64,000 nucleotides of DNA from Ctena decussata. Taxonomy: Eukaryota; Mollusca; Bivalvia; Lucinida; Lucinidae. Positions 23,558 through 34,323 of this stretch are shown here, piece after piece. Position numbers and translations under genes: made by a program. Within the stretch, counting starts at the first letter, position 1, and every line of letters starts with the position of its first letter. Where the stretch lies: assembly GCA_963989385.1 (NCBI GenBank), contig OZ022511.1, positions 28,886,503-28,950,502 of the forward strand. The letters are read 5' to 3'. Under the pieces are notes generated by a model. It was given only the letters and a program-made list of their open reading frames with translations, searched no databases and was not told the DNA's origin.

Positions 23558-23780
23558 GCTTGTAGAAATGGAATCTGATGATTATGAGACCAGCAGCTCT
23601 TCAAATTGTTCACGCCAGAAGGACATGATTACAGATGTTGGCGAGACAGGCGAGAGTCCGAGATTCTGTCATAAAGTAGCGACATTATTTGATCAGGCTG
23701 TTCATGTGGTAGCTAAACATAAATCATGTGAAGAGTTGGAGCAGCATCAGCCACCTCTAGATGAGGCCTTGTTGAAAAAG
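23558..23780 (+). CDS. ZSWIM4/5/6/8-like protein, first coding exon
   Basis: The start is the ATG at 23568 (GAAATGG, purine at -3 and G at +4); the coding part is 213 bp, codons 1-71, ending phase 0 at donor AAAAAG/GTAAGG. A pyrimidine tract with CGCCAG immediately before 23558 suggests an upstream untranslated exon that I could not place. The product opens with an acidic, serine-rich stretch (residues 1-30) followed by a segment aligned by eye with the N-terminal helical region of ZSWIM5/6/8 (LFDQAVHVVA, PPLDEALLKK). ZSWIM family members carry a SWIM zinc finger, and vertebrate ZSWIM8 is a Cullin-RING ubiquitin-ligase substrate receptor. The family call rests on exons 2-5; orthology to one paralogue is not settled. 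Confidence 0.85.
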
Positions 23781-23803
23781 GTAAGGTCAGTTTCATAAAA
23801 TTT

Positions 23804-24039
23804 GAGCCGCGACACGATAAAACCAACAATGTGGTTGTGCTCCCAGCGCAGACGCAGATCAGCCTGGGCAGTCGTCCAGTCTGATCAGAGTCTTCGCTGT
23901 CCACATGGAGGTAGCTTAGACTCTTAGCTACCCTATAAGCGCTTAGCGAAAAGTCTGAGCGGACCAGGCGGATGCCCAGGCTGATCTGTGTCTGCCCTGG
24001 GCCCACAACCACATTGATGTTTTTTTTCGTGCGCGGCTT
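23804..24039. mobile_element. GAGCCGCG foldback MITE, copy 2
   Basis: GAGCCGCGACACGATAAAAC at the left; TTCGTGCGCGGCTT at the right, with one base lost in the right end. AAATTT flanks both sides, a possible target duplication. It lies 23 bp inside intron 1. Confidence 0.85.
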
Positions 24040-24183
24040 AAATTTAATATTTGCTGCGCTCCTGTTTTCAAGATGGAAAAATTATCAAGAGCTTTTCTTG
24101 TCATTTAGGTGTCATGAAGTGGGGAAATAGTTAAGAAAATAATGCATTTGAATTAGAGCGCAGAAAACAAAATCTGACTCCTA

Positions 24184-24446
24184 ATAAATTGCAGGAGGCG
24201 TAGAGAATGACCAAACTAGGGTCAAGTCGTGTAACTTCGGACAGCTGATAAATTCGGACATACCATCGCAAACAATGAAAATCCAGATGAGACAGGATTT
24301 TCACTGCCCAGATATTTTTGTTTTAATTCCAAACAACTAACATATAAAGGAAACAATGTCGCTGTCCGAATTTACCCGCTGTCCGAATTTACCCGACTTT
24401 ACCCTAGTTGGTTTGGTCATTCACTACGCCCCCCTGCAATTTACGT
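24184..24446. mobile_element. TCGGACA MITE, copy 1
   Basis: The outer inverted repeat is TAAATTGCAGGAGGCGTAGA on the left and its complement at 24425-24446. The inner inverted repeat is GGGTCAAGTCG and CGACTTTACCC. The interior carries repeated TTCGGACAGC/GCTGTCCGAA. Relatives are at 25147-25384 and 55846-56056. It is in intron 1. Confidence 0.75.
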
Positions 24447-24661
24447 CGCAGCTGGCCAGATTTCAGGGACGGATGTGATTTGTGTTTTGAAGCAATATAT
24501 TATTTACAATATATTATCGTTTAGGATAGTCCCGCTGCCATCTGCTGGTAAAGACCCTTTGGCCTTTTGCTTGTCTTGTTTTGCTTTTTGTGCCGCCTAT
24601 ATTGATCCCCTGTCCCATTTGGCGTTTGATGAATCGGTTCCTAATCATTGCCCTCTTATCT

Positions 24662-24864
24662 GAGCCGCGACACGACAAAACCAACAAAGTGGTTGTGTGC
24701 CCAGCGAGGACTCAGATCAGCCTGGGCATCTGCCCAGTCTGATCAGACTCTTCGCCAATTGCTTAAGGGTTAGCTAAGGGTCTAAGCTACCCCATGCGGA
24801 CAGTGAAGACTTTGATCAGACTGGGCGCACGACCATTTTATTGGTTTTTCTCGTGTCGCGGCTC
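24662..24864. mobile_element. GAGCCGCG foldback MITE, copy 3
   Basis: The ends are GAGCCGCGACACGACAAAAC and TTCTCGTGTCGCGGCTC. It is 203 bp, with about 30 bp of the right half deleted relative to copy 1. It abuts the branch-point and polypyrimidine region of exon 2. Confidence 0.85.
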
Positions 24865-24888
24865 ATTTCTTTCTTTTTATTTTATTAG

Positions 24889-25024
24889 ATAGCATACTGG
24901 TCGTGTCCACAAGATATACACGTCATGAAGGCGTTTGTGGAGTTGACATTACGTGGGGATTACGAGTGGCGTAAAGGACAAGAGGCTGTAACTGCTGATA
25001 AAGTAAAGGATATGATACAAGTTG
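24889..25024 (+). CDS. ZSWIM-like protein, exon 2
   Basis: The acceptor is TTTTATTAG/AT and the donor GTTG/GTAAGC; 136 bp, phase 0 in and 1 out. It encodes IAYWSCPQDIHVMKAF, matching the [IV]xxWS-x-P segment that precedes the SWIM finger in ZSWIM5/6/8, and ends DMIQVG, the start of the family's QVGF segment. Intron 1 (23781-24888) holds two GAGCCGCG foldback elements and one TCGGACA MITE; the second foldback ends only 24 bp before this exon. Confidence 0.88.
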
Positions 25025-25146
25025 GTAAGCGGGGGTAAAAAAAAAATTACACAATAATTGCGGAATGGGTTCTGAAGCTAAAATGGGATATCCGTAAAAA
25101 TTCTAAAAATCTGGACACCAAAAATTTACCATAATAATTATTGTCC

Positions 25147-25384
25147 TAGGGTAACTTCGGACAGCGGGTAAATTCGGACATACCATTGCAAACAACGAAA
25201 ATCCAGATGAGAGGTCTCCTCAGGATTTTCACTGTTTGCCCAGTTATTTTTGTTTTAATTTCGAAGAACTGACCTATAAAGGAAACAATGCCACTGTCCG
25301 AATTTACCTGCTGTTCGAAGCTACCCGTCTCTACCCTAATGCCCGAATTTACCCGCTGTCCGAAGCAACCCGACTCTACCATAA
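25147..25384. mobile_element. TCGGACA MITE, copy 2
   Basis: It opens AGGGTAACTTCGGACAGCGG and closes with GCTGTCCGAAGCAACCCGAC, with an extra internal repeat of the right end (25300-25340). It is in intron 2, between exons 2 and 3. Confidence 0.7.
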
Positions 25385-25873
25385 TTACTGAACTATCCTA
25401 AAATAGAACAGCTAGGTTTTACAATGCAGTTTTGCGTCCAAAAGGTGCAGATGGAATGGCAAACACTGGAGAGCCTGATCAGTCCGCAGTCTGACCTGGG
25501 TCTATACGGCTTAAAGTCCGTCCCAATGCTAAGAATTTTGCGGCATATTGTGTACAGTTGATTTGATTTGATACGGCTCAAAGGGAGAGAAATATGCGCT
25601 TGAAAGTCGAAGGTTTTGTTTTCCTTTTTAGAAAAATTCTGTTTTTCAAAAGAAGGCTGTTTTGTAGAAAATCACCGGTTTTACTTTTCTTAAGATATCA
25701 GTGAAAACTTATGATATGACCCCTCATTAGAACCGTCTCCGCGAGACGGTTCTAATGTTTGGTCACAGCATATGTTTTATGGAAAAACAAGATCGATTAT
25801 ACCTAAATCATCGTTGTTACCTATTCTTATCCAGAGTGCTTATAGTCTCTGTTTTTTTATTTCTATACGACAG

Positions 25874-26028
25874 GTTTCATGGTGACAGGAATGGTTGGGG
25901 AAACTAAGGTCTCCTTCACCTTTGAAAAGCAGACTATTACGTCGACTGACTGTCAAACGTGTCCGACGAAACTTTGGTGCTACCACTTGATTGCAGCGGT
26001 TGTGTTCAGGATAGAACATGCAAGCGAG
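25874..26028 (+). CDS. ZSWIM-like protein, exon 3 (SWIM zinc finger)
   Basis: The acceptor is TACGACAG/GT and the donor AGCGAG/GTAAGG; 155 bp, residues 117-168. QVGFMVTGMV and VSFTFEKQTITS match the strand region before the finger in ZSWIM5/6/8. The finger itself is C143-x2-C146-x5-C152-x-H154 (DCQTCPTKLWCYH), followed by LIAAVVFRIEHASE, equal in layout to the ..H-VVALCLFRIHNAS segment of the family. The classic SWIM pattern is CxC-xn-CxH, so the first cysteine pair is spaced one residue wider here. Zinc binding is inferred. Confidence 0.92.
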
Positions 26029-26087
26029 GTAAGGTTCTCCTTATTCATAGTCTTTGAAAATAACGATTTTTAGTTGTTGTTTTTTTT

Positions 26088-26989
26088 ATGCCCCCAGCTT
26101 CGGAGAAGTTGAGGGGGCATATTGGTTTGGGCCTGTCCGTCCGTCCGTCAGCCGTCCGTAACGCTTTTGGCAGCTGGGAAACTGAAGAACCGCATATGCT
26201 GTGATCTTGAAATTTTATAGGTGGCATGTACATGAAAAATAAGCGGACCCATATTTTTTTATTTTTTTCCGCCGGCCACGTATTTCCAGAGTTATGTCCC
26301 TTTTTTGACTTAGTCTATAGAACCTTGTGAATAAAATATATCAAGAACCCCTGATGCTAGGATCATGATATTTTTTGCAGGAAGACATTGGCGAAGGTTT
26401 AGATGATCTGATTGACTTTTGAACAAAAAAGTGAATTTTGACCGAGTTATGCCCCTTTTTCGACTTAGTGCATTATAAGCCTATCGAACCTTGTGGACAA
26501 AATATCTCGAGAATCCATGATGCTAGGATCCTGATTTTGTGGAGGAAGACATAGCTCAAGGTGTAGATGACCTGATTAATTTTTATAAAACATTGGTGAA
26601 TTTTTCACTGAGTTATGCCCCTTTATCGGACGTAGGCATTTTGTACAGGAACAAGCTTGTGAACAAAATATCTGAGAAACTGCATGAGCTAGGATCCTTA
26701 AATTTGACATGCAGGTTTGAACTAAGGTGTTGATGACTTGATTAACTTTTGAGCCTATTTCATAAATTTTGGTAGAATTTTCTCATTATCGGACATAGGC
26801 ATTTTGAATAAAAAGAAGCTATATGAATAACTTTGTGAACAAAATGTCTGAAGAACCTCTAAGCTATGTTCCTTATATTTGGCATACAGTTACAGGTTAA
26901 GATGCAGATGAACCGATAAAAAACCCTTTCTTACTTAAACATAAGGGGATAAACTTTCTTTAGAGGCAAGCATACGGTTGGGGGCATAG
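26088..26989. mobile_element. Pearl-like element 1 (intron 3)
   Basis: The left end is a hairpin ATGCCCCCAGCTTC..GTTGAGGGGGCAT, followed by CCGTCCGTCCGTCAGCCGTC at 26135-26160. The core repeats about every 155-168 bp, marked by GAGTTATG[CT]CCCTTT at about 26289, 26444 and 26612, with diverged units after that. The right end GGTTGGGGGCATAG pairs with the left. This matches the published architecture of bivalve pearl elements, now usually grouped with non-autonomous Helitron-like elements. Confidence 0.7.
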
Positions 26990-27150
26990 TGTTTCATAAA
27001 CACATTTTATAGTTTTGTTCTTTTTCATTCTTATGTGTGTTTGGCATATCTAAAAAGAGATTTTATGTTTATGCGCTTAATTTGGTTAGCTTTGGGACTG
27101 CCTGGGAAATGGCAATTTATTTTCCTGCCCGCTAGTGCTGAGTTAGGTCT

Positions 27151-27405
27151 GGCCTCGAGGTTATAAAACTTTTTTCATGCTCAACTCAGCTGAGCATGAC
27201 AGTTTACCTGCTAATAAATAGCAAATTAATGATAAGTACAGTTGTTTTCTTGCTCAGTTTAGCGGAGTATGAAATTTTCTCTGCGTATGAATATGAAAAT
27301 GCCAACTAATTATGCAATTTTCTCTGCTTATGAATATGAATTTATCAGCAGAGAAAATGTCATGCTCAGCTGAGTTCAGTACACAAAAAATATAACCTTT
27401 GGGCC
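27151..27405. mobile_element. TATAAAAC/CAGCTGAGCATGA MITE, copy 2
   Basis: The left GGCCTCGAGGTTATAAAACT and CTCAACTCAGCTGAGCATGA mirror the right TCATGCTCAGCTGAG and AAATATAACCTTTGGGCC. An internal second hairpin (ATTTTCTCTGC..GCAGAGAAAAT) lies at 27270-27357. Same family as 17075-17318. Confidence 0.75.
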
Positions 27406-27949
27406 TGATCTTGTAAACCTGTTTTGCTATGTCCCGTTAGGTGTAAGGTGAAGAACTTGAATTTTTGCGATGCCGATTACATGCGGAGACCTTTTTGTCA
27501 CCATTTTCTTTCAAAATGAGGTTTAGCGACACTGAAGTGGTAAGTTAAGAAAGGCGCATCTTTTGCACTAAATATTGTAAAAATACATGCATTACTATCT
27601 GTAATCGAGGAATCTCGAAAGCTTTGACAGCACAAACCTCTCCACAGTGTGAAAAGACAATGTAGAGGTTATGGTCGAAATTCGCGGCAGATACGTGCCT
27701 GTATGACCAGAGATGCCATTGACATTGACGTGCAGGTAACTCATCAGTCTCTTGAAGTACTTGTTGGTTAATTTTGTTTGTGGTCCTTTTTGAACGTCGA
27801 ATACCTTTAAGTATTTGCAGCATTTTTAATTCCGCAAAAAAGACAAGTTTTATAAATATAGCGAAATTAAGGCACCACGAAAATGAAGCCGTTTACAGTA
27901 CTGTGCGGATTTCTAAGCATTTTTACAGTCAGCATTGTATCAAGTATAT

Positions 27950-28185
27950 GAGCCGCGACACGACAAAACCAACAAAGTGGCATGCGCGCCCGGCGAGGAC
28001 TCATATCAGCCTGGGCATCCGCCCAGTCTGATCAAAGTCTTCGCTCTACGCATGCAGCTAGCATAGACCCTTAGCTACCTTTAAGCGCCAAACGAAAAGT
28101 ATGATCAGACTGGGCGGCTGCCCAGGCTGATCTGAGTCTGCCCTGGGCGCCCAACCACTTTGTTGGTTTTCTCGTGTCATGGTTC
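27950..28185. mobile_element. GAGCCGCG foldback MITE, copy 4
   Basis: It starts GAGCCGCGACACGACAAAAC; the right end CTCGTGTCATGGTTC has decayed by three substitutions. The internal mirror GATCAGCCTGGGCA / TGCCCAGGCTGATC is intact. Confidence 0.85.
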
Positions 28186-28671
28186 TTATTCTGTCGTATA
28201 CTCTGTCCTTTTCGCACAGTAGTATGCCTTAATGTATAGTTTACTCATATACCACGAGTAAATTTTATGCACATGTCATTTTGGCGACCAGCGCAAAATT
28301 GTGGAAAACAAGCTTCTGTCAGACACCTAACTTAATGCAGCTGTAGCCACACGATATGTGCATGGCCCCTTTCATCCTAGTGGAATCTTCTAGCCTTATC
28401 CATTAAATGAGTCTGTTTGTCATTTAAGGGATGTCTTGTATAGTTTAGTCATCATATATTATTTTTCTTTTAAGAGAAGTATCCAGTTTTTATATGAAAA
28501 CAGTGCAGACCTTGAACAGTCACTGCGTCATGCCGTGGCTGAAATGGGTCTGCACTGTTTGCCAAAGCCATTTTAATTGCGCACTAGGCAAAAGAAATGA
28601 GCTAAGTTTAAGTTTAAATACGAAAAACTGTCTATAGTTTCGTTTTACCCTTATGTACCCGTTTTTTATAG

Positions 28672-28798
28672 GTTCCGGTCCATGGTCCGATGACAGAAAC
28701 GCTATCAGCATTGGACAAAGACCAGCTGCAAAAGCTTATACAGTATGCTGTTAGTGACTCCCCGGGTGATGTGCTGGCTAATATATTTAGAAGAGTCG
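28672..28798 (+). CDS. ZSWIM-like protein, exon 4
   Basis: The acceptor is TTTTTTATAG/GT and the donor GTCG/GTATGT; 127 bp, residues 169-210. It encodes GPMTETLSALDKDQLQKLIQ, corresponding to the PxSExLxxxxRDQLQKFxQYL helix that follows the finger in ZSWIM5/6/8. This is one of the strongest family signatures in the gene. It ends in phase 1. Confidence 0.9.
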
Positions 28799-29028
28799 GT
28801 ATGTGTTACCATAGCAACACAAAATCTAATAAAACAACAACGACATAGTTCCTCCTACATTTTTTATTCCAAGTTTTTTGCAACCGATAATCAAAACGAT
28901 AGATAGCTTGTGTTTCTGTTCTAGCCACCTGTCTTAGGGATAGTATTACTATAGTCTATGTCTGGGACTTGGCGATTGATTATGTTGTCTTCCACAGATC
29001 AAATACTAGATCCAATTTCAGAAACGAG

Positions 29029-29180
29029 TCCAGGGTCCGAGATTATAAAACTTGAGTATAATCTCAAACTCAAAGTAAAGCACACTGATTGGCTGCTTCC
29101 GAGCATGTGCTCGGAAGCAGCCAATCAGTGTGCTTTATTTTGAGTTTGAGAATGTATTCAAGTTTTATAACCTCCTGGCC
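29029..29180. mobile_element. Perfect-stem foldback with TATAAAAC ends
   Basis: GATTATAAAACTTGAGTATA at the left mirrors AAGTTTTATAACC at the right. The centre is a long, nearly perfect stem (AAAGCACACTGATTGGCTGC / complement) around GAGCATGTGCTC. It lies in intron 4, directly after a sequence resembling the start of exon 5. Confidence 0.85.
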
Positions 29181-29385
29181 AGGTGACTCAGTTGGTTAAG
29201 CGCCGGCCTTCTAAGCCAGTGGTCCGGGTTCGTGCTGGTGGCGGAAATCTTTTTCAACCGTAAATGGGGTTCCACTGCACACAGCCTTTTATTTTCGCCC
29301 TCAAATCGTCCTAATATGGCTGTACTCTTGCTGTTATGGACGTAGAACTGCAAGTCGTCCATCCACCCATCCATTCGTCTTTAAG
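29181..29385 (+). mobile_element. tRNA-derived SINE, sense
   Basis: CCAGGTGACTCAGTTGGTTA and GCGCCGGCC form the A-box region and GTCCGGGTTCGTGC a decayed B box. The body has TTTCAACCGTAAATGGGGTT and ends AAGTCGTCCATCCACCCATC. The antisense copies at 6145 and 11185 share the body and tail. The open frame at 29165-29374 (-) is its antisense. Confidence 0.75.
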
Positions 29386-29492
29386 GTTAAGGCAGGCAGC
29401 TGGAACTCTTTATCCGACTTCGATTCTAAGGGGGCTTTACCCTGTCTTGGACTTAAATGACTGACGACTTATCAGTCTGTTTTCTTTTACAG

Positions 29493-29637
29493 ACCAGATA
29501 CGAGATTCTTCTTCAGAATTACGACAGACAGCTGGCGCTCCAGATCCTACCTTCGGCATTGGGGGCAGTTCACCGTCTGTGTGGGAGCTGGCGATTGATG
29601 AATTGAGGAAGAGCTTTGATAGTGTCTGCAGAGAAAG
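29493..29637 (+). CDS. ZSWIM-like protein, exon 5 (GAPDPT motif)
   Basis: The acceptor is TTCTTTTACAG/AC and the donor GAAAG/GTAATT; 145 bp, phase 1 in and 2 out. GAPDPT at residues 225-230 is the motif conserved in ZSWIM5, 6 and 8 after the DQLQK helix, and the WELAIDELRKSF that follows fits the family's W-x-LD-E-x-L segment. This fixes the gene within this subfamily. Confidence 0.9.
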
Positions 29638-29830
29638 GTAATTTGTCAGTGCTTCTGATAGGGATATAGCGATAGTTTTCCTTATTTTTCCAAAAAAAAA
29701 GTTACGTTATGACCCCTTATTAGACTTGACGTTGTCGACGTCACTTAGACGGCAAAAAATACCATCTTGAAATACCGTTTTTGTGACGACTTATCATAAA
29801 ATATGTTAAATGCAATTTCTTTTTCCATAG

Positions 29831-29982
29831 AATGAATCAATTCCCGTACAGTTTTTGTGAACAGACCATTAAAGACAACTGGATTTACAAGGCATATCTA
29901 CAAAGAGTTGTTGATTTAGTTCAGAGACGTCAAACAGAAGCCGCTGGGAGGGTGTTAATTACACTAACCACAGTTGCTGCAA
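29831..29982 (+). CDS. ZSWIM-like protein, exon 6
   Basis: The acceptor is TTTTTCCATAG/AA and the donor GCAA/GTAAGT; 152 bp, phase 2 in and 1 out. The product segment IYKAYLQRVVDLVQRRQTEA and AGRVLITLT is helical and lines up loosely with the family's V-x-EMFKRRDSNAAPLL region. No other motif is recognised. Confidence 0.85.
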
Positions 29983-32900
29983 GTAAGTATTTGAACGCTT
30001 TTGAAATTCTATTCGTGTTTGTATTGAAGTATTGAAGCGCAACTCATTTAGTGGAGCAAACTTGAAGGGCTATCATTCAAGGGGGTGGTCTACGGGGTGT
30101 AACATTTGTTTTTATATATCAAAATGATCGTCTGGGTCTCTAGTTATCAAATTCAGCGTTTGCCACCCTGGCAAACCTTGCATAACTCTGTAGTGGCCAG
30201 TTATTTACGTTACCCCTTTAAATTTTGAATATCAAAAATATTTATTGAAGTCAATAAGAAAAGTGTTTAAACTATATAAATATATCAAATCTAAATATTT
30301 TCTGTAAGAACAGTTAATATGCTATAAATTAGGCTTCTCTGAAAACAGTTCAGAACTTTGGTGTTGTTACTTTCGTTACAATATATCATGTACCCCTTGA
30401 AAATTTAAAATTGGAACTTAAGTTGTTGCATTTTACGAAGACTCTATTACAAAAAGGCCCAAAATGATCATTTTTACTTACTTTTAAATTGGCCCCTTTC
30501 AGTGCGTTTCTAGCAAAAAAATATGAGACCTCTAGCTTTTATACTTTGTCAACCACGTCCTGTTGAACAGTTACACCTATTCCCTGTTTTTGGCTGAAAA
30601 GTCATTTTTCGTATAATTGTTCGTACAAAAAATGGCTAATAACCAATTTAAACTTGACAAATTGGAGCCTTTTGCAAAAAGATCATGTTAACCATGATAT
30701 AACACAATAGCTTAAAAATTTTTTTTGACCTTACAACACATTTTAGCCAGAGTAACGTACTTAACAGATAAAAAAAGTTTGCGTTAAGCGTCTGTCATTC
30801 ACATCAGGAAAACACTCTTTTCAAATTCTGACTAAGAAACAACGTAGTAGTGATAAATATGTTTATTGTTTATCGTTGCATGAAATTTTTGCATAGCAGT
30901 TGCCTACATGGACGGAAAATAGTGTTATTTACATGACATGCAATGCTCAGACTGCACCAATGTTCAAATGAAGCCTTCATGAGTTAATCTGTTAATGATT
31001 TTTTTTCATTAATATCCAAATAACTTTAAAAGTTTAAACAAAACCACAATATATCAAATAACTTGTAATAACGTAGTTTTATATTCAGAAAGGTAACGTT
31101 TGTAACATTTGAAAATACTCCCCGAGATTAAATATAATTGCTACTGCCAAATATGCGTAAGCTTTATTATTTTGAGTAAAACATTTTTAGAACGGCCGGT
31201 TTAAATCCACTCATGTATCTCATTATTGACAGTCCCAAGGTGGAGCATCAGTTCCGGTGTATCTATGTCATCATATGTGTTGTCTACTTATCTGTCGTAT
31301 TCGAAAACTCGATCTGTTTCTTATGTATATTTGCCATCATTCTGGTGTATAACTGGCATATATGGGAAAAGAAAAAAATAGATGAAAATTTTGTATGCCT
31401 AATTTTGTTTGTTTAAGGCTAGCTTTGTGCCTATGAACTTGTAAGGGGCTGCATTTTTATCTGGCTAGCTGCTAGTATCGTCTTACTACTTGTCTTATAT
31501 CTTTATGCAGCTCCAGTTTGGTATCGTGGTAGGGTTATTGCGCAGATAACATTAATTCCTGCTCATTGCCCCTTTACTCTAATTTACCTTTTCTATAGAA
31601 ACAATGTATAAACCCAAAGTTGCCTTGTAGCATATATTTTCACCAAAGTAACGTACATAACAGGTTAAAACGTATGTGTATCTTTTTCCTACTGCAGCTA
31701 CAGTAAAGTACCGTTGGGCTACTGTAGAAAGCTTCCTCGTACTTCAACATATTGAAAATTATGTTTGGAATCATATGGGCTCAATTTGAGTCAGTTAAGC
31801 TGAAGCTCGTGCTAGGGACACCTTATTGCATTATATCAAACAGAAAATTTCATTAAAAATCATACATCTAATCTGACAAATCGTTTACATTTGAATGTTG
31901 CATACGTTACCTTTTTAAATACCAAACCAAGAAGTCAAAGTAAGTGAATTATCATTGACTCAATTAAAAAGGCATTTTGATAATAGTTTTAAAGTAATAA
32001 CAATATGTCATAATCATCTGATCCGTGCCTCTAGGCAATATCATCCAATTTTGCAAGGAATCAGTTAAACCGAGTCTGCTATGTTCTTTCTCGTTTGTGT
32101 TCCTAACTTCAACATGATCTTCTGGCAAGTCTTTGCAATAATACTGTATTAACATGAAAGGACACACCTCAGTATTTTACTGCAAATTGCAGTAACAATA
32201 GAAAGAAAGAAAGTAGAAAGAAACAATATCTATTTCCGTAGATGTTTTCTATTCGCTTCTGAGAAAGCTATAACCTTTCCAAAAATGGTCTGCTTTTAAA
32301 GGAAACATTTTTTTACAGCAGCAAATTCTTTTTAAAAGTTTTCCCCATTAAGAAAGGGGGTCCAAAGTAACATTGGCAGAATAACTTTCGTGAAATTGTA
32401 TCCCTTCACCTTAAATTCTAACACTGATAAAAACTTAATTAAATTCTGAAGGATGAGTCTCTGGAAGCAAGGGATGAATCACAAAAAATAACAGCAACCT
32501 CGTTCTAACTAAGGAATGTAATGTTGCGACACTGTCAATGCCACATAGCACCAGCTATTTCCTTTTTCAAACTGACTCAGAAAGAGCCCAGATGATTCCA
32601 AATGACCAGAACATGAAGTACAAGGAATCATTTTACCTTAGCCACATACCACTTCACACTAGCAGCAGTGGGGTAAATTTCGTTTTCTTTTTAAACTGTT
32701 ATATTCATTACTTCGTTTTAAATATATTCTATACGGCCAAAAGTAATTAAACTATGGTTTCATATATTGTGTTTATAGGAGAAGGCCATTACAGGTAAAG
32801 AAGTGTAAAAGGGCAATGATCAGAAACTGATTTAACTAGTGCCACAACCCTCCCACAACACCAAACTAAAAATAGTAATATAACGCATACAACAAGTGCT

Positions 32901-34323
32901 CAAAAACCGATACTAGTGGGTAGCAAAATATACGTGCGCCCATTCCATGCAGATGTCCACAAGTTAGCTTTCATCAAGCATTAGTTTATTAAACAATGCA
33001 AAAATTTCATTTTACAATAGATAATATACATACATATCACAACTGCGTTGTTTAAAAGTCAGAATTTGAAAAGAGTTTTTTTTCTGGCGGGAATGATAGA
33101 CGATTTATGCAAACATTTTAATCTGTTAAGTACGTTACTCTGGCTAAAATGTGTTGAAAGGTCAAAACAAATTTTAAGCTATTGTGTTATATTATGGTTA
33201 ACATGATCTTTTTGCAAAAGGCTCCAATTTGTCAAGTTTAAATTGGTTATTAGCCATTTTTTGTACGAACAATTATACGAAAAATGACTTTTCAGCCAAA
33301 AACAGGGAATAGGTGTAACTGTTCAACAGGACGTGGTTGACAAAGTATAAAAGCTAGAGGTCTCATATTTGTTTTGCTAGAAACGCACTGAAAGGGGCCA
33401 ATTTAATAGTAAGTAAAATTGATCATTTCGGGCCTTTTTGTAATAGAGTCTTCGTAAAATGCAACAACTTAAGTTCCAATTTTAAATTTTCAAGGGGTAC
33501 ATGATATATTGTAACGAAAGTAACAACACCAAAGTTCTGAACTGTTTTCTGAGAAGCCTAATTTATAGCATATTAACTGTTCTTACAGAAAATATTTAGA
33601 TTTGATACATTTATATAGTTTAAACACCTTTCTTATTGACGTCAATTAATATTTTTGATATTCAAAATTTAAAGGGGTAACGTAAATAACTGGCCACTAC
33701 AGAGTTATGCAAGGTTTGCCAGGGTGGCAAACGTTGAATTTGATAACTAGAGACCCAGACGATCATTTTGATATATAAAAACAAATGTTACACTCCGTAG
33801 ACCACTATCTTCATTTTCTAGGCCACTTATGCAATCAAATTTGCTCCACTAATTAGCTGTTACAATATTACAAAAATCGACCTTAGGCTAAATTCGCAAC
33901 AGAAGCTAACGAGTCTAACCACGCCGCTAGTAATGATATTTATACCTTTAATTACCAGAAATACTTTTTTCTACAAGGGCGTAGCTACTGTAGGCAAATT
34001 TACAGGTGCGTATTGAAATTTTGTCGAATTGACAAAATTTCAAAACTTACCTGCATATTTGCATGCTAAATTTTTAAAAAATTAGACAAGCTTTGAATAC
34101 GAACTGCCAAAGTGGCTGAAATACTACCTTTCCCTTCTGGGAGTAGAGTATAAAACATGATTGTGGATATCATGAAATTGCTCCTAGTTACGCACCCGCT
34201 TTTCTCAATACCATTTGCTTTGTTTGATTTGTATAGGTAGAGCACAAAAGTCTTCACCGAGAGGTAAACTTCTCTTAAAAACGTTGGAAAGGATGTGTTC
34301 CTTGTACATTCTACTGTTTACAG
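29983..34323 (+). other. Intron 6, mostly a giant inverted repeat
   Basis: A 4.3-kb intron filled from 30050 to 33852 by an inverted repeat. The remaining 33853-34323 is AT-rich with no feature. The open frame at 31213-31416 is hydrophobic by composition and has no splice support. Confidence 0.7.
30050..33852. repeat. 3.8-kb inverted repeat, ~850-bp arms
   Basis: The left arm 30050-30895 begins TTAGTGGAGCAAA and the right arm 32998-33852 ends TTTGCTCCACTAA. Matches persist along the arms: AGACCCAGACGATCATTTTG and GGGTAACGTAAATAACTGGC in the right arm pair with their complements near 30120-30220, and TCAGAATTTGAAAAGAG at 33058 pairs with 30812-30828. The spacer of about 2.1 kb has no recognised transposase. 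It may be a foldback or long-TIR DNA transposon. In the pre-mRNA the arms could pair into a long duplex. Confidence 0.85.

Larger units (their letters stand above)
26029..28671 (+). other. Intron 3 with pearl-like element, MITE and foldback
   Basis: Contents in order are a pearl-like element (26088-26989), a TATAAAAC MITE (27151-27405), a non-coding stretch (27406-27949) and a GAGCCGCG foldback (27950-28185). The remainder to 28671 has no recognised feature. The open frames at 26539 and 27545-28031 are repeat by-products. Confidence 0.6.

Noticed and set aside
29190..29260. Functional tRNA gene
   Set aside because: A and B boxes are recognisable, but the acceptor stem does not close and a SINE body follows; the same applies to 15170-15240, 17383-17460 and 42455-42530.
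31213..31416. 67-codon hydrophobic frame as a membrane protein
   Set aside because: It lies in the spacer of an intronic inverted repeat, has AT-driven composition and no homolog recognised.
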